In this document: piece by piece, positions 20,016 through 29,940 of the stretch | How positions within the stretch are numbered: the first letter of the stretch is position 1 | Layout: every line of letters begins with the position of its first letter | DNA from: Bacteroidaceae bacterium HV4-6-C5C | Lineage (GTDB): Bacteria > Bacteroidota > Bacteroidia > Bacteroidales > Bacteroidaceae | Direction of reading: 5' to 3' | Length of the DNA stretch: 46,534 nt | NCBI GenBank assembly: GCA_007896885.1 | Contig: VOIU01000024.1 | Coordinates: forward strand, 1 to 46,534 | Notes under the pieces: model-generated | Told to the model about the DNA's origin: nothing | What the model saw: the letters and a program-made list of their open reading frames with translations, nothing else | The model's database searches: none | Program-made: the position numbers and the translations under genes

Positions 20016-22196
20016 TTATGGTATGGGAATCGGTATTGGCCATGATGAGACCGAAGAATCCAAAGTAAATACCCACTTAGCTCCATCAGTACTCAATCTT
20101 GATGAGAGTTTATCCACATAAATAGCTGTGCTTCTTATTGTTTGTGCAGCAAGATCTGACACCTCAATAGCAAGTCCTGCTATACTCGTTGCATTTTTAT
20201 TGCCGATTGCTATTTCATTGCTGATAGCCTGTTTTTTACGAGCTACACCAGTCAACCAATAACAGGTATCTACTATTTTAGTATTTGTTGAGACTTCATC
20301 TTTTCCACATATACCACCCAAATTCGTTGCCAACTTATTTAATGAACCCACATTAAGAGATGCGGTAATTGATGCTGCAGACGTGTTCTGATTTTGTCCG
20401 CAAATACCTCCAACGGTTATAGCATTAGCAATATTGCCGGCATTAAGACATGCAAGCACCTTTCCCGTACCTCCATTGGAACCACAAATTCCTCCTGTAG
20501 TCTGTGCCGCAGTAGCTACAATATTTGTTTGATTGACGCAACCGGCTATTGTTCCATTGTTTACAGCACATATACTACCGGAATAATTACCACTTGTTGA
20601 AGTTATGGCACCGGAAGCGAGATAGATATTTTTCAAAGTACCCTTATTTTCTGAAACCAATCCATTCCCAGACAGATTGAGATGAAGAATTTTATGCACT
20701 TTATAGCTGGACGAAGCGGCATCCCATATTGCTCCATCTAATGTTGCTGCAGATGGGAATTCCGTCGGTGGATTGATATCGACCGAAGTATTATCCATAT
20801 CAAGATCATTAACAATACGATAAACACCTGTTGTAGATGAAGTAATGCTATTCATAAATAAAGCAAATTGTAAAGGCGTAGTAATTTCAAAATAAGTACC
20901 CGTTATATCTGTATTTTGCTTCAATCCATTGTCTCCCAATACTAGGCTTAAAGTATTAGATGTAGGATTACTAACATCAATATCCTTTATCAATAACTCA
21001 TCTTGAGTATATAGATCCGCTTTCAAGTTAGTAGCATTCCCACTGACCAAATCGATAGGAAGAGTTACAAAATTTATGGTACCGCTATTTCCTTGGCCGA
21101 TATATTGATAAGTTTGACCACCAATAGTATGTTTCAGTACCATTTTAGTTATTTTTGTTTCATCATATCCCTGACCTCCACTTTCGCCTTCAATGTTCAG
21201 TGAGACAGGATAAGCTTCATATCCCCATGTACCAGTTCCAGACTTTGTAGTCCAATCGTTTAATGTCAATTTTATACCAACCAATTTCAAGCGTTTAATC
21301 TGAAATGTGAGAGTGTAAGAAAGTCCGGGGTCCAACTTAAAATCAGACAATGTTCCATTTTTATCTGCTTGAGGAATAGTAAATGATGCCAAATCTCCCG
21401 CTGTCGCGGTATAGTCATCAATTACCAAAGATTTCATTAGACCTGTACCTGATAATACTTTCCCTGTGGGCACTAAATAGTGAGTACCTACTTTCAATGT
21501 ATAATCGTTAGTATTGGGTGTGAAAGTATTGTTAACCATATTATAAGTTCCTCCAGTTACAACCGCTGAGTTTTTCAAAGTCATTTGAATATTAGTCGGT
21601 AGAGTAGGTTGCACACCTCCTGTGACAGGATCATCAGTAGCATCAATCACATCAATGTTTACCGTCACTTTTGTCATGAGATGTTGGAATGTAAGATATT
21701 TTACCGGATTATCCGATTGACCGGATATAGCGGTTCCTCCGACATCTGTACCTTTACCGAAAAGAATATCGTTGGACAAAGCAGTCCCTGATGTCAGTGG
21801 TATCATATTAGCCGGAGAACCCGTAGCTGCTACCCCGGTATGTGCATAAAGATTGATTGGTGTCTTACCCAAAGGGTAATATACGCTCGAATTCAGTTCA
21901 TTTCTTCCATCGGATAAGCTGTTCCCAATAGACATGGAAATATTGGAAAAATAGGGATTATTGTTTGCGGCTATTCTTGATGAAAGGAAGAAATTGATAT
22001 TTGCATTCTTATAATCAATCAAAGGATTTCCTGTTGTGATCAGAAGACCATCACCCGCAGCACGAGTCAAAGCACCCGATAATTCTATCGGAGTATTTCC
22101 TGAAACCAATTCATCGCTAAACTGTTCTGTAGAACAAGCAGCAAGTCCAATCAGGAAGGACAACAGCATCAAACTCTTATATCGTATTTTTAGCAT
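20016..22196 (-). CDS. Fimbrillin-like lipoprotein 4 with GLUG-like repeats
   Basis: 726 residues from ATG 22196, which has AAAGGAGA 8 bases upstream; the longer frame begins with TTG at 22223 and overlaps the previous gene, so the ATG is preferred. Lipobox LAAC (Cys21); Thr44-Arg45 in GALTRAAGDG is the candidate processing site. The fimbrillin core shows FQHLMTKVTVNIDV and LTLNDWTTKSGTG (end of the first unit near 330). A second beta domain follows to about 470. The last third has GLUG-like repeats with a GGICG core: TTGGICGSNGGTGKV, TVGGICGQNQ, NLGGICGKDE. Together with the next gene this gives two neighbouring pilin-like proteins ending in solenoid adhesin repeats. Confidence 0.8.
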   Translation of the reverse strand: MLKIRYKSLMLLSFLIGLAACSTEQFSDELVSGNTPIELSGALTRAAGDGLLITTGNPLIDYKNANINFFLSSRIAANNNPYFSNISMSIGNSLSDGRNELNSSVYYPLGKTPINLYAHTGVAATGSPANMIPLTSGTALSNDILFGKGTDVGGTAISGQSDNPVKYLTFQHLMTKVTVNIDVIDATDDPVTGGVQPTLPTNIQMTLKNSAVVTGGTYNMVNNTFTPNTNDYTLKVGTHYLVPTGKVLSGTGLMKSLVIDDYTATAGDLASFTIPQADKNGTLSDFKLDPGLSYTLTFQIKRLKLVGIKLTLNDWTTKSGTGTWGYEAYPVSLNIEGESGGQGYDETKITKMVLKHTIGGQTYQYIGQGNSGTINFVTLPIDLVSGNATNLKADLYTQDELLIKDIDVSNPTSNTLSLVLGDNGLKQNTDITGTYFEITTPLQFALFMNSITSSTTGVYRIVNDLDMDNTSVDINPPTEFPSAATLDGAIWDAASSSYKVHKILHLNLSGNGLVSENKGTLKNIYLASGAITSTSGNYSGSICAVNNGTIAGCVNQTNIVATAAQTTGGICGSNGGTGKVLACLNAGNIANAITVGGICGQNQNTSAASITASLNVGSLNKLATNLGGICGKDEVSTNTKIVDTCYWLTGVARKKQAISNEIAIGNKNATSIAGLAIEVSDLAAQTIRSTAIYVDKLSSRLSTDGAKWVFTLDSSVSSWPIPIPIP

Positions 22197-22210
22197 ATTA
22201 TGATCTCCTT
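22194..22210 (-). promoter_or_regulatory. Shine-Dalgarno and start that decide the 726-residue fimbrillin
   Basis: The minus strand reads AAAGGAGATCATAATATG, with a strong Shine-Dalgarno core. Such cores are rare in Bacteroides; it favours the ATG at 22196 over the upstream TTG. Confidence 0.75.
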
Positions 22211-22215
22211 TCTTT

Positions 22216-23307
22216 TTATTCAATCGTTACTACACTACTCCCCTTATCATTCCAATCAACCAACTGTCCTTGTAACTGCACAGTCGGGGAAATGGGAGGA
22301 ATAGCAGTAAACTGCAATTTAATCGTCAAAATAGTTGTCTTTCCGCTTTCAAGTGTCACTGTTGTAGTCCCATCAGCTTGTTTAAAGCCACTTAAAGGGA
22401 AGTCGCCTCCTAGCGTTGTATTCTGGCTTATATCTTTAAGATAGAATTCCACGCTACCAAAGTTTACAGTGTTTACATCGGAAGTCGCAGGCAATAAATA
22501 GCATACGGAGAAAGTCTCATTAGTATACGGAACAGCAGCCGGTGTAGATGAAGAGACCAATGTATATACCGTCTGCAATGTAGACGACGTAGGATCAGAC
22601 AATGTCCATTCCGAGTTAACAAGATTAAATGTACCGGAAGTAGCCTTTGTCTTAATAGCCAATGACGTAATTTGTACATTATTCAAGGGATGCGTAGTGC
22701 TACTAGTTATTGAAGTTCCATTTTGATCAACAGCAATAACCTTAACAACCAATTTAGCCATAGCATGTTTAAACTCTCCCAAGTAAGCTCTACCTCTCTC
22801 TGAATTATAGCTATTTTCTTTATTAAACGGGCCAACAGGTGCTGTATAGAGTAAATCGGGGAATGAATAAGATTTCCCTGTAATATTCACGGTTAAGTCT
22901 GTCAAAGAATGGGACAGGCTACTATGAGTAGCGGGGCTATAGGAAAGGAAACTCAGATATTTATCCGGGTCAAAAGGCCAGTATTGGGTAGAGCCAAAAG
23001 TCACAGGATAAATTGTTCCATTTTTATCACCCACAGTGGCGGCCAAATGATTCAAATAGACATTACCGGACGACCAGTCGGTAGAGGTTATTGGTGTAGC
23101 TGATGCTGAATTGGCCGCAACGACAGCAATACTTCCACTATTCGGAAAATCTGTTGCCCGTGTTTGAACTTCTTCTACTAATAAAGACGGAATTTCAGCA
23201 CTGAATGAAATCGGCACGCGTTCATTATCCGGATTGACAACATCATTGTTGCAACCGGATAAGAACAATAAACATGCCCCTATACTATAAATATGTATTT
23301 TCATCAT
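22216..23307 (-). CDS. Fimbrillin-like lipoprotein 3, single-unit (stalk-type)
   Basis: 363 residues, the most FimA-like of the set. Lipobox LFLSGC (Cys19); Thr49-Arg50 in EVQTRATDFP is the predicted Arg processing site. Core features: the VAANSASATPI start, YWPFDPDKYLSFLSYSP, FKHAMAKLVVKVIAVD, SVEFYLKDIS, and a C-terminal QLVDWNDKGSSVVTIE strand that ends the protein with no extension. In type V pili the mature N-terminal strand of one subunit completes the groove of the next; a single unit ending at the W-D/N strand fits the main stalk subunit. It is followed, 19 bases later, by the 726-residue gene. The role as stalk is my inference. Confidence 0.82.
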   Translation of the reverse strand: MMKIHIYSIGACLLFLSGCNNDVVNPDNERVPISFSAEIPSLLVEEVQTRATDFPNSGSIAVVAANSASATPITSTDWSSGNVYLNHLAATVGDKNGTIYPVTFGSTQYWPFDPDKYLSFLSYSPATHSSLSHSLTDLTVNITGKSYSFPDLLYTAPVGPFNKENSYNSERGRAYLGEFKHAMAKLVVKVIAVDQNGTSITSSTTHPLNNVQITSLAIKTKATSGTFNLVNSEWTLSDPTSSTLQTVYTLVSSSTPAAVPYTNETFSVCYLLPATSDVNTVNFGSVEFYLKDISQNTTLGGDFPLSGFKQADGTTTVTLESGKTTILTIKLQFTAIPPISPTVQLQGQLVDWNDKGSSVVTIE

Positions 23308-23326
23308 ATCAAAACAACTTCATTGG

Positions 23327-25819
23327 TTATTGAATAGTAATGCTACCACCGGAATTATCAGTCCATGGAGCAACAGACGTACTCAAAAGTATACCCGTTT
23401 TTTTCAGATAAATATTGAAAACATGATTCTGTCCGGCATTAAATAAGCTGGATGAATTATCAGCCTGAGCATTATAAGTGTGCCCATCCAATACTATATC
23501 AACAAAATTCTTACCGGTAATGGTCTGAGGCATAATCAATGCTTCATAGCTTGCAGCAGCACCATTTGGAGTACTGCCAAGCATAGATGGTCTAAAACCA
23601 TTTGACACAATTATGGTACCAAGTGCAGAAACCTTTGCGGTAGTCACATTTACTGTCCCATCCATTATGAAACCTTTCAGAACAGGATATAATGTTGGAG
23701 TGGAAGCATTAGCAGCTGTTTGTAATTCGGATAATGTAAAGCCGTCTCCTGGATATATGTTCACCGTTATCTTGCTCAGTACATGAAGAAAGTAGAAAGA
23801 GACATTTGCACTTCCATCTACTACAAGTCCCGTACTGGTGTTATTAGCCGAAGGAGTCAGCTGGGAAATCACCACATCATCCTGATGAGCATTTGTGGTT
23901 GCACTCCCGGCATTATCACCTTTACAAAGCCAGTTAAATGTAGTCCCGTTAGTGGCAACATTGGTACCAACAGTCACTGGAAAGACACCGACAAACTGAT
24001 TGCCAGCTTGAAGATCATCCCTATACCAAGTTTTTGTCCAATTAGTTAAAGAAACATTCGATCCGGAAACGGTATAAGTACTTTGATTATTATCAGAACT
24101 AACACCTAAAGATACGGGACTATTCATTTTATAGAATTTAATTTGGTCACCGTTGATAAACCCGCTGATATTTGTCTGTGATTCTGTAAAGAAGAACCTT
24201 ATTGCAACAGGAGTTTGGTCTTCCCATGGTTTCACACTTACACTGACTTTTACCTCAGATGGTTGTATATCAATATTTAATTTCGTAACCTTACCTGCTT
24301 CATAGCCCACGGTATAGCCTGTAGCAACATATTCCCGCGTACCGATTTTTACTTTGACAAGGGTTGCGGATGATCCAATTGACTGGGGTTGCAGATAAGC
24401 TGATGTCATCTTGGAACTATTGGGTGTATCCATTGCAATATCACCGCTAGCCATACCAGGAACATAGATTCCATTATTCAAGGCTCCTCCTACCTTATAA
24501 TTAGGCAAAGAAACGACCGCTGTCTGCAATTGAGCGTCTGTATATATACTCGAGGATAGTGTCACTTGTACTTGGGCAACCTGATGGCTCATACTAAAAT
24601 TAAGTGCAGTATTACTTTTACCGCCGTCATTATCAATTGGAGTGGCAGTGATATAATCAGGAGATTGATTACTCAATAAAGGATTAACTGCTTTCCGGAT
24701 GATCGAAGCATAGATTTTACTTCCAGATATATTTTCCCAATACAATGGTGTGCTTTCACTATAGTTCCAAACATTTCCTGACAAGTTATAGATAAAGTGA
24801 CCAGCTAAAGGTGTACGATTTAAATTATCACCCTGATACAGATATAACTCTTCTTGATTTATTAATCCACTATTGGAGCCTAAATTTGCCGTTCCAACTC
24901 TCAAAGTCATATTCTGGGTTGGTCCATCAACCCAAGGTGCAACTGTTGCAGATATTACCGCTGGTGTAGTACTCAAACGTACATTAAACGTATATTTATA
25001 TCCGCTTTTCAAATCAAGCGAATTGTCCATTATGGCTTTATACACAGCTCCGTTTGCCGTTGTAACTTGAAATGTAACCCCGGCACCTGCATTGCGAGGC
25101 AACAGAATGCCTGTTCCAACCAAGTTATTTACAGGGATTATAACATCTGCTCCTGAGGTAACATCAGCTACTCGGGTGTCGTTCATCAAGTTGTAATTCT
25201 CTTTAGTCAGCATACCTTTCAACACTAGTTTACAACCGGTCAAATCAATAGGAGCATCAGCTGTCAAATTAATGATTAGCTTGGATAAACGATGATAAAA
25301 CTTCAAATTTACATTAGGATTATCTTTCGTATTACTTACAGAGAGATCGGCATTTGTATGATCTGCTGTCATCAAGTCTAATGAAGCAAGATTCGTTTGA
25401 TCGGAAACATTCACCGGCATCACAAAGTTGCTTGTACCCATAGTACTGTTATAAGGATAATAGGCTTTGAAAGTAACTGCACTCCCATCCACAGGGTAAT
25501 ACATCATGTTACTTACCGGGTTGGGCGAAAAATTACCATCACCAGCAGTGGTAATATAATCTTGATTATTGTAACTATTCACAACAACAGGTGCTCCTGT
25601 GATAGGATACTCCAACATTGTAATGCCAATATGATCGGCTTTTCCCCATACATTGTCGGAAGCTCGTGTAGCGCTTTTAGTCGTTGCAACTCCCATACCT
25701 GCGGTAATCTTTGCCGCGGTTTTATCTCCAGACAAGGAGAAATCATCCGTATTACAAGCCATAGCAAGCGTAGCCAACAAAGAACCGCTTAAGAAGAATT
25801 TATATATAAAAGATTTCAT
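23327..25819 (-). CDS. Fimbrillin-like lipoprotein 2, three fused fimbrillin units
   Basis: 830 residues; signal peptide ending LAMAC (Cys22); Thr51-Arg52 in SATRASDN. It holds three fimbrillin-type units, each ending in a beta strand with Trp: ISATVAPWVDGP (about 289-300), VSVSVKPWEDQTP (about 525-537) and LSTSVAPWTDNSG (about 812-824). Each unit has the conserved F-H-x-L-S/A-K/Q strand (NLKFYHRLSK, NFSMSHQVAQ, FYFLHVLSK). The middle and last units align closely with the third and fourth units of the upstream 1053-residue gene (VGTANLGSN, LYLYQGDNLNRT, SGFINGDQIKFY), so the two arose by duplication with loss or gain of one unit. Co-transcribed, 32 bases downstream of that gene. Confidence 0.85.
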   Translation of the reverse strand: MKSFIYKFFLSGSLLATLAMACNTDDFSLSGDKTAAKITAGMGVATTKSATRASDNVWGKADHIGITMLEYPITGAPVVVNSYNNQDYITTAGDGNFSPNPVSNMMYYPVDGSAVTFKAYYPYNSTMGTSNFVMPVNVSDQTNLASLDLMTADHTNADLSVSNTKDNPNVNLKFYHRLSKLIINLTADAPIDLTGCKLVLKGMLTKENYNLMNDTRVADVTSGADVIIPVNNLVGTGILLPRNAGAGVTFQVTTANGAVYKAIMDNSLDLKSGYKYTFNVRLSTTPAVISATVAPWVDGPTQNMTLRVGTANLGSNSGLINQEELYLYQGDNLNRTPLAGHFIYNLSGNVWNYSESTPLYWENISGSKIYASIIRKAVNPLLSNQSPDYITATPIDNDGGKSNTALNFSMSHQVAQVQVTLSSSIYTDAQLQTAVVSLPNYKVGGALNNGIYVPGMASGDIAMDTPNSSKMTSAYLQPQSIGSSATLVKVKIGTREYVATGYTVGYEAGKVTKLNIDIQPSEVKVSVSVKPWEDQTPVAIRFFFTESQTNISGFINGDQIKFYKMNSPVSLGVSSDNNQSTYTVSGSNVSLTNWTKTWYRDDLQAGNQFVGVFPVTVGTNVATNGTTFNWLCKGDNAGSATTNAHQDDVVISQLTPSANNTSTGLVVDGSANVSFYFLHVLSKITVNIYPGDGFTLSELQTAANASTPTLYPVLKGFIMDGTVNVTTAKVSALGTIIVSNGFRPSMLGSTPNGAAASYEALIMPQTITGKNFVDIVLDGHTYNAQADNSSSLFNAGQNHVFNIYLKKTGILLSTSVAPWTDNSGGSITIQ

Positions 25820-25851
25820 ACGTTTGTTATATTTAAATGTTTCTCCGTAAA

Positions 25852-28800
25852 TTAATGCAAATCCATATCATAGCTTCCTCCATAAGTCCAGTCAACAAGT
25901 TCTGTGCTTAATGCAAGGCCAACCTTATTGAGCGTAATGTTGAGGACATTGTGTTCGCCTGCTGCAAATAGTTTATCTACGCTAAGTTGCCCATAGAACT
26001 TCACTCCATTCAATGTGACAGTTACAATAGTGGTCTTGCTTGCAGAAGTTGCTGTAATAGTCTGTGGCATAACAAAAGCTTCATAGCTAGATACCACAGT
26101 CTTTCCTGTTACAGTATTGGAAGTGGACAATTTGGTAGGTTGGAAAGAAAAAGTAACTGCACCGGTTGGAGAAGCAGAACCATTAGCTACGTTGACAACG
26201 CCGGAAAGTTTGAAGTTATTCAGCTCAACTACACTGCCCACTATTTCTGATGTTGTGAAACCGGTTCCTACAATAAGATTAACCGAAACTTTGCTCAATA
26301 CATGCTTAAATTGGAAAGCCACATTAGCACTACCTGCTTGAATCAGTCCATAATTTCCATTGGGAGCTGCAATAATCACATCTTGGTTGTGCCCATTGGT
26401 TACAGACCCAGCTGAGCCGTTATTACAAGTCCAATTGAATGTACTTGTTCCAGTGCCAACACTCGTTTGAGAAAGCACAGGGAATACTCCGGAAATTGCA
26501 TCACCGGTCTGAAAATCATCCCTATACCAGGCTGTTGTCGGGTTAGCCAAAGAAGCTGTGCTTCCGGAAACCGAATAAATATATGTATTGATATTATTGG
26601 TTACCGTATTGGATGAATTGAGTTCATAAAACTTAATCTGATCGTTATTGATAAATCCACTCGCAGTGGGGTTAGCCACTGTAAAGAACATCGCATTATC
26701 AAATATGATCGGTGATTGATCCACCCAATTAGCTACATCAACACTGACTTTTAAATCAGACTTTTCTATCTGTATTTTAAGATTGGTAATCTTGCCTGGG
26801 GTATAGGCCACATCATCAGTATGCTTAACCGTATAAGAACGACCATCAATTTCAACGATTACCAGAGGTGTCTGTTTTGCTACAGTCTGTTCTTGAAGAT
26901 ACGAAGCTGTATTGAATGTGGTCACAGTACCGGATTGTGTAGGAATAGCTTTCACCGGGTTGTCCAAAGTGATGGTTCCTTTCAACGTTCCACGGCTATA
27001 CAAGCCTTTATTCATAGTGCCTCCCATATCATAATTGGGCAAAGTAACTTTTGCAGCAGTGAGTTTTGCTTCACTGTAAGTATTCGACCAAAGTATAACA
27101 TTGACTTTAGCAACCTGATGCGTCATTGTCAGGTTTATTGCCGTATTGGTCACTCCTCCGGCATTCGCTACGGGAATTGCAGTGATATAATCTTGCGATT
27201 GGTTATTACCTGAAGCATTTGATAGCGCAGGGCGGGTAATCGAAGCATAGATATATCCGCTATTTGCAATATCTTCCCAATACAATGGAGTGGAAGGATT
27301 ACTATAATTCCATCCCGAACCATTATAGGCAAAATACCCATTTAAGTCTGTCCTAGTTGCGTTATCTCCAGTATATAGATAGAGCTGATCTCCGTTTTTC
27401 AAATCTCCTCCATTCGAGCCAAGGTTAGCAAGACCAATACGCACATCTTGAAACTCATGTGTTTCTTCAGTCCACGGAGTCACCAAAGCACTCATCAAAA
27501 CACTGGCTTTCTTTAAATCGGCCGTTAATGTATAAGCAACACCCGAAACGTATTCAAAGCCATTTGCTTCAGTCACTTTCAAATCGTAAGTACGTCCGTT
27601 TATTGTAATCGTAGCCAGATTTTTACCATACCCTATGGTTTGGGGCGGGAAAAGAGCCACATTGCTTTCAGGAATTATGTCAGTAATAGAATTGCCTATG
27701 ACAAATTCCCCGTTCGCATTAACCGAACCAGTATTCAGATATCCCGGCAAAATAATCGAAGCATTCTTTAATTCACCGGTAGTAAAAGTTCCATCAGAAG
27801 ACTTCAATTGAATGGTTACTTTTGATCCGGCATGGGCCATCTCCAGATTAACTCCCGTATATTGACTGACACTGACATCTTTGGATACCAAAATATCAGC
27901 CATTTGTGTGCCGTTTAAGGCCTTGGCAACAGTCGTAGCTCCCCGGAAAGTAGCAGGATCACCCTTAATACTCTCCCAATAAATTTGCTTATTGGTAATC
28001 CATTTATTATCTGTACCGTATGTAAAAGTAGTCAGGTAGTTGAAATTCGTATCGTCCTTATCTTTCAGATAGAGATTTAATACATCGTTCGGTTGAAAAT
28101 CTCTACTATCATTCAATCCTGTTACTACTCGAACCACATCAGTCTGTCGTTCGGGCCCCTCAATCCAAGGTGTTATAGTAGCACTAACAAGTACAGGAGT
28201 GCTCTTTAAACGGATATGAAAAGTATGCTTATAACCAGCTTTCAGTTCAAGATCTTTATCCAATATTGCAGTATAAGTTCCTCCATTAGCTGTTGTCACT
28301 AAAAAGATCACTCCTTCAGCCGCAGCTCTTGGCAGTAGAATTGCTTCACCTTGATTGTTGTGTAACGGAATATTAACATCCGCCCCCGAATTTGCATCCA
28401 CAGACAAACCGTCTTTCATCAAATCGTATGACCCGGAAGTTTTCAAACCTTTGATGGTAAGCTTACACCCCTCCAAATTTATTAATCCGGTTTCATCTGT
28501 CGCCAAATCAATTGAGACTTTAGCTAAGCGATGATAAAAATTGAGTTTAACATTAGCTTCATCAATAGAATTGCCTGAAACATGGTCAGCTGTCATCAGA
28601 TCAATATCTGCCAACGAAGTTTGATCTTTAGTATTGACAGGTATCAACATATCGGTTGATAAGTCTCTTTTATAAGGATAATAAGCTTTGAAAGAAACTG
28701 TAGTCCCATCCGAAGGAAAATAGATTATTTTCGATGCATCCGTCGGCGAGAAATTACCGTCACCGGATGTGGAATAAGAATAATTTCTGTAAGGCTCAAT

Positions 28801-29013
28801 AACGCTCACCGATTGAGGGTTAACCATAGTAATCCCAATTGCATCATTTACATCCCAAATATTATTGGTAGCACGAGTTTGTACACCTCCGGAAACACGC
28901 ACGGCAACTTTGCCGCCCTCCGGGGATGTTTGTAGATTGTCATTAGTACATGCTGTAGCAACAACACTCATCAATACTCCATAAAATATCGTTTTGCAGA
29001 GAAGTCTTTTCAT
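25852..29013 (-). CDS. Fimbrillin-like lipoprotein 1, four fused fimbrillin units
   Basis: 1053 residues; lipobox VVATAC (Cys22); Thr46-Arg47 in VQTRATNNIW. Four units end at VSATITPWIEGP (276-287), MSALVTPWTEET (507-518), VSVDVANWVDQSP (756-768) and LSTELVDWTYGG (1035-1046). Each contains an equivalent of the hydrophobic H-x-L/V-x-K strand (NFYHRLAKVSI, EMAHAGSKVTI, TMTHQVAKVNV, QFKHVLSKVSV). Ordinary FimA-type pilins are one unit of 300-400 residues, so this is a covalent pilin chain. It is the first fimbrillin after the Mfa2-type anchor (33 bases away). It may form the base or stalk of the pilus or a stiff surface fibre on its own; which is unknown. Confidence 0.85.
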   Translation of the reverse strand: MKRLLCKTIFYGVLMSVVATACTNDNLQTSPEGGKVAVRVSGGVQTRATNNIWDVNDAIGITMVNPQSVSVIEPYRNYSYSTSGDGNFSPTDASKIIYFPSDGTTVSFKAYYPYKRDLSTDMLIPVNTKDQTSLADIDLMTADHVSGNSIDEANVKLNFYHRLAKVSIDLATDETGLINLEGCKLTIKGLKTSGSYDLMKDGLSVDANSGADVNIPLHNNQGEAILLPRAAAEGVIFLVTTANGGTYTAILDKDLELKAGYKHTFHIRLKSTPVLVSATITPWIEGPERQTDVVRVVTGLNDSRDFQPNDVLNLYLKDKDDTNFNYLTTFTYGTDNKWITNKQIYWESIKGDPATFRGATTVAKALNGTQMADILVSKDVSVSQYTGVNLEMAHAGSKVTIQLKSSDGTFTTGELKNASIILPGYLNTGSVNANGEFVIGNSITDIIPESNVALFPPQTIGYGKNLATITINGRTYDLKVTEANGFEYVSGVAYTLTADLKKASVLMSALVTPWTEETHEFQDVRIGLANLGSNGGDLKNGDQLYLYTGDNATRTDLNGYFAYNGSGWNYSNPSTPLYWEDIANSGYIYASITRPALSNASGNNQSQDYITAIPVANAGGVTNTAINLTMTHQVAKVNVILWSNTYSEAKLTAAKVTLPNYDMGGTMNKGLYSRGTLKGTITLDNPVKAIPTQSGTVTTFNTASYLQEQTVAKQTPLVIVEIDGRSYTVKHTDDVAYTPGKITNLKIQIEKSDLKVSVDVANWVDQSPIIFDNAMFFTVANPTASGFINNDQIKFYELNSSNTVTNNINTYIYSVSGSTASLANPTTAWYRDDFQTGDAISGVFPVLSQTSVGTGTSTFNWTCNNGSAGSVTNGHNQDVIIAAPNGNYGLIQAGSANVAFQFKHVLSKVSVNLIVGTGFTTSEIVGSVVELNNFKLSGVVNVANGSASPTGAVTFSFQPTKLSTSNTVTGKTVVSSYEAFVMPQTITATSASKTTIVTVTLNGVKFYGQLSVDKLFAAGEHNVLNITLNKVGLALSTELVDWTYGGSYDMDLH

Positions 29014-29046
29014 ATAGAATTTATAATTTTATTATTTATTCATTTT

Positions 29047-29940
29047 CTAGTGTTGAGCATCTATCCAGACCTCAGGACCGGCAATCCAGTCTTCAATATT
29101 AGCTTGGAAATCAGCTCCCAAACGAAGCTTCATCTGTATAATCCATGGTTGCACAACATCTTTGGTATGAAAACCATTCAGATCATTTGTAATATCGAAA
29201 GTGTAGACTTTCTGCACACCGCCTTTATAAATGATATTTAAAGTAAGTATCTGAGAGGCGGCTCCATCAAGTCCTAAGAGGCGGCGGCTACCGGTATAGT
29301 AACCATCTGTACCCGATAGACCTAAAGTATAATTTACATATCCCGATTTTAAAGCTGGAAAACGATTGGTAGTCCCTTTGTCAAGAAAAGCGTTATTCAA
29401 ATCGCGTGAGATCGCAATTCCATTCACAACGCTGTTCACCGATTGCACCAATTGAGCATTCAAACCTTCAAATTTAACTTTCAGCACAAGTAATCTTGTC
29501 TGAATCATAGTCGGCACATCATAATTGACAATTCCCCAATCAGGCACAGTTTTTGGAACTTCAAGGTTCAAATAGCCACCTACGAAATCACTTGGATCAT
29601 TCGCTCCACCAGTTGCTTCAACGGTGACACTTACAAATCTCCCTTCAACTATTACTTTTTCATCCATTCCTTTAACTGGTATGGCTGTATAAAGCCCTTT
29701 CATCAAATTCAATGGTCTGTTACTTCCAACCTCTACTATACGAGAATCCTTAGTTGGATCAATAAGAGTGGTAAGCGAATTTTCTAGTTCTACGCTTCTA
29801 CTGGAATTTAATTCTTTCGGGCTAATCGGAGTAATGGTATACTGCCCCGGACAGTTATCTGTATTATAATCTTCTTTTATACAAGAGGGTAAAAGCAAGA
29901 TTAAAACGATACAAGCTGTTTTAAATATATTCTCTATCAT
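29047..29940 (-). CDS. FimB/Mfa2 family fimbrial anchor lipoprotein
   Basis: 297 residues; signal peptide ending LLLPSC with Cys20. The mature start CIKEDYNTDNCPG is the hallmark of the FimB/Mfa2 family (Cys, acidic pair, then Cys-Pro). Mfa2 and FimB anchor the fimbria to the outer membrane and limit its length; lipidation fits. No Thr-Arg processing site is present, as expected for an anchor that keeps its lipid. The ATG overlaps the stop of the DUF3868 gene by four bases (ATGA), so translation is coupled. It precedes the seven fimbrillin genes. Confidence 0.9.
   Translation of the reverse strand: MIENIFKTACIVLILLLPSCIKEDYNTDNCPGQYTITPISPKELNSSRSVELENSLTTLIDPTKDSRIVEVGSNRPLNLMKGLYTAIPVKGMDEKVIVEGRFVSVTVEATGGANDPSDFVGGYLNLEVPKTVPDWGIVNYDVPTMIQTRLLVLKVKFEGLNAQLVQSVNSVVNGIAISRDLNNAFLDKGTTNRFPALKSGYVNYTLGLSGTDGYYTGSRRLLGLDGAASQILTLNIIYKGGVQKVYTFDITNDLNGFHTKDVVQPWIIQMKLRLGADFQANIEDWIAGPEVWIDAQH

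Noticed and set aside
25397..25792. 131-codon open frame antisense to the 830-residue fimbrillin
   Set aside because: Same reason: composition driven by the antisense of Thr/Asn-rich pilin codons, no signal or domain.
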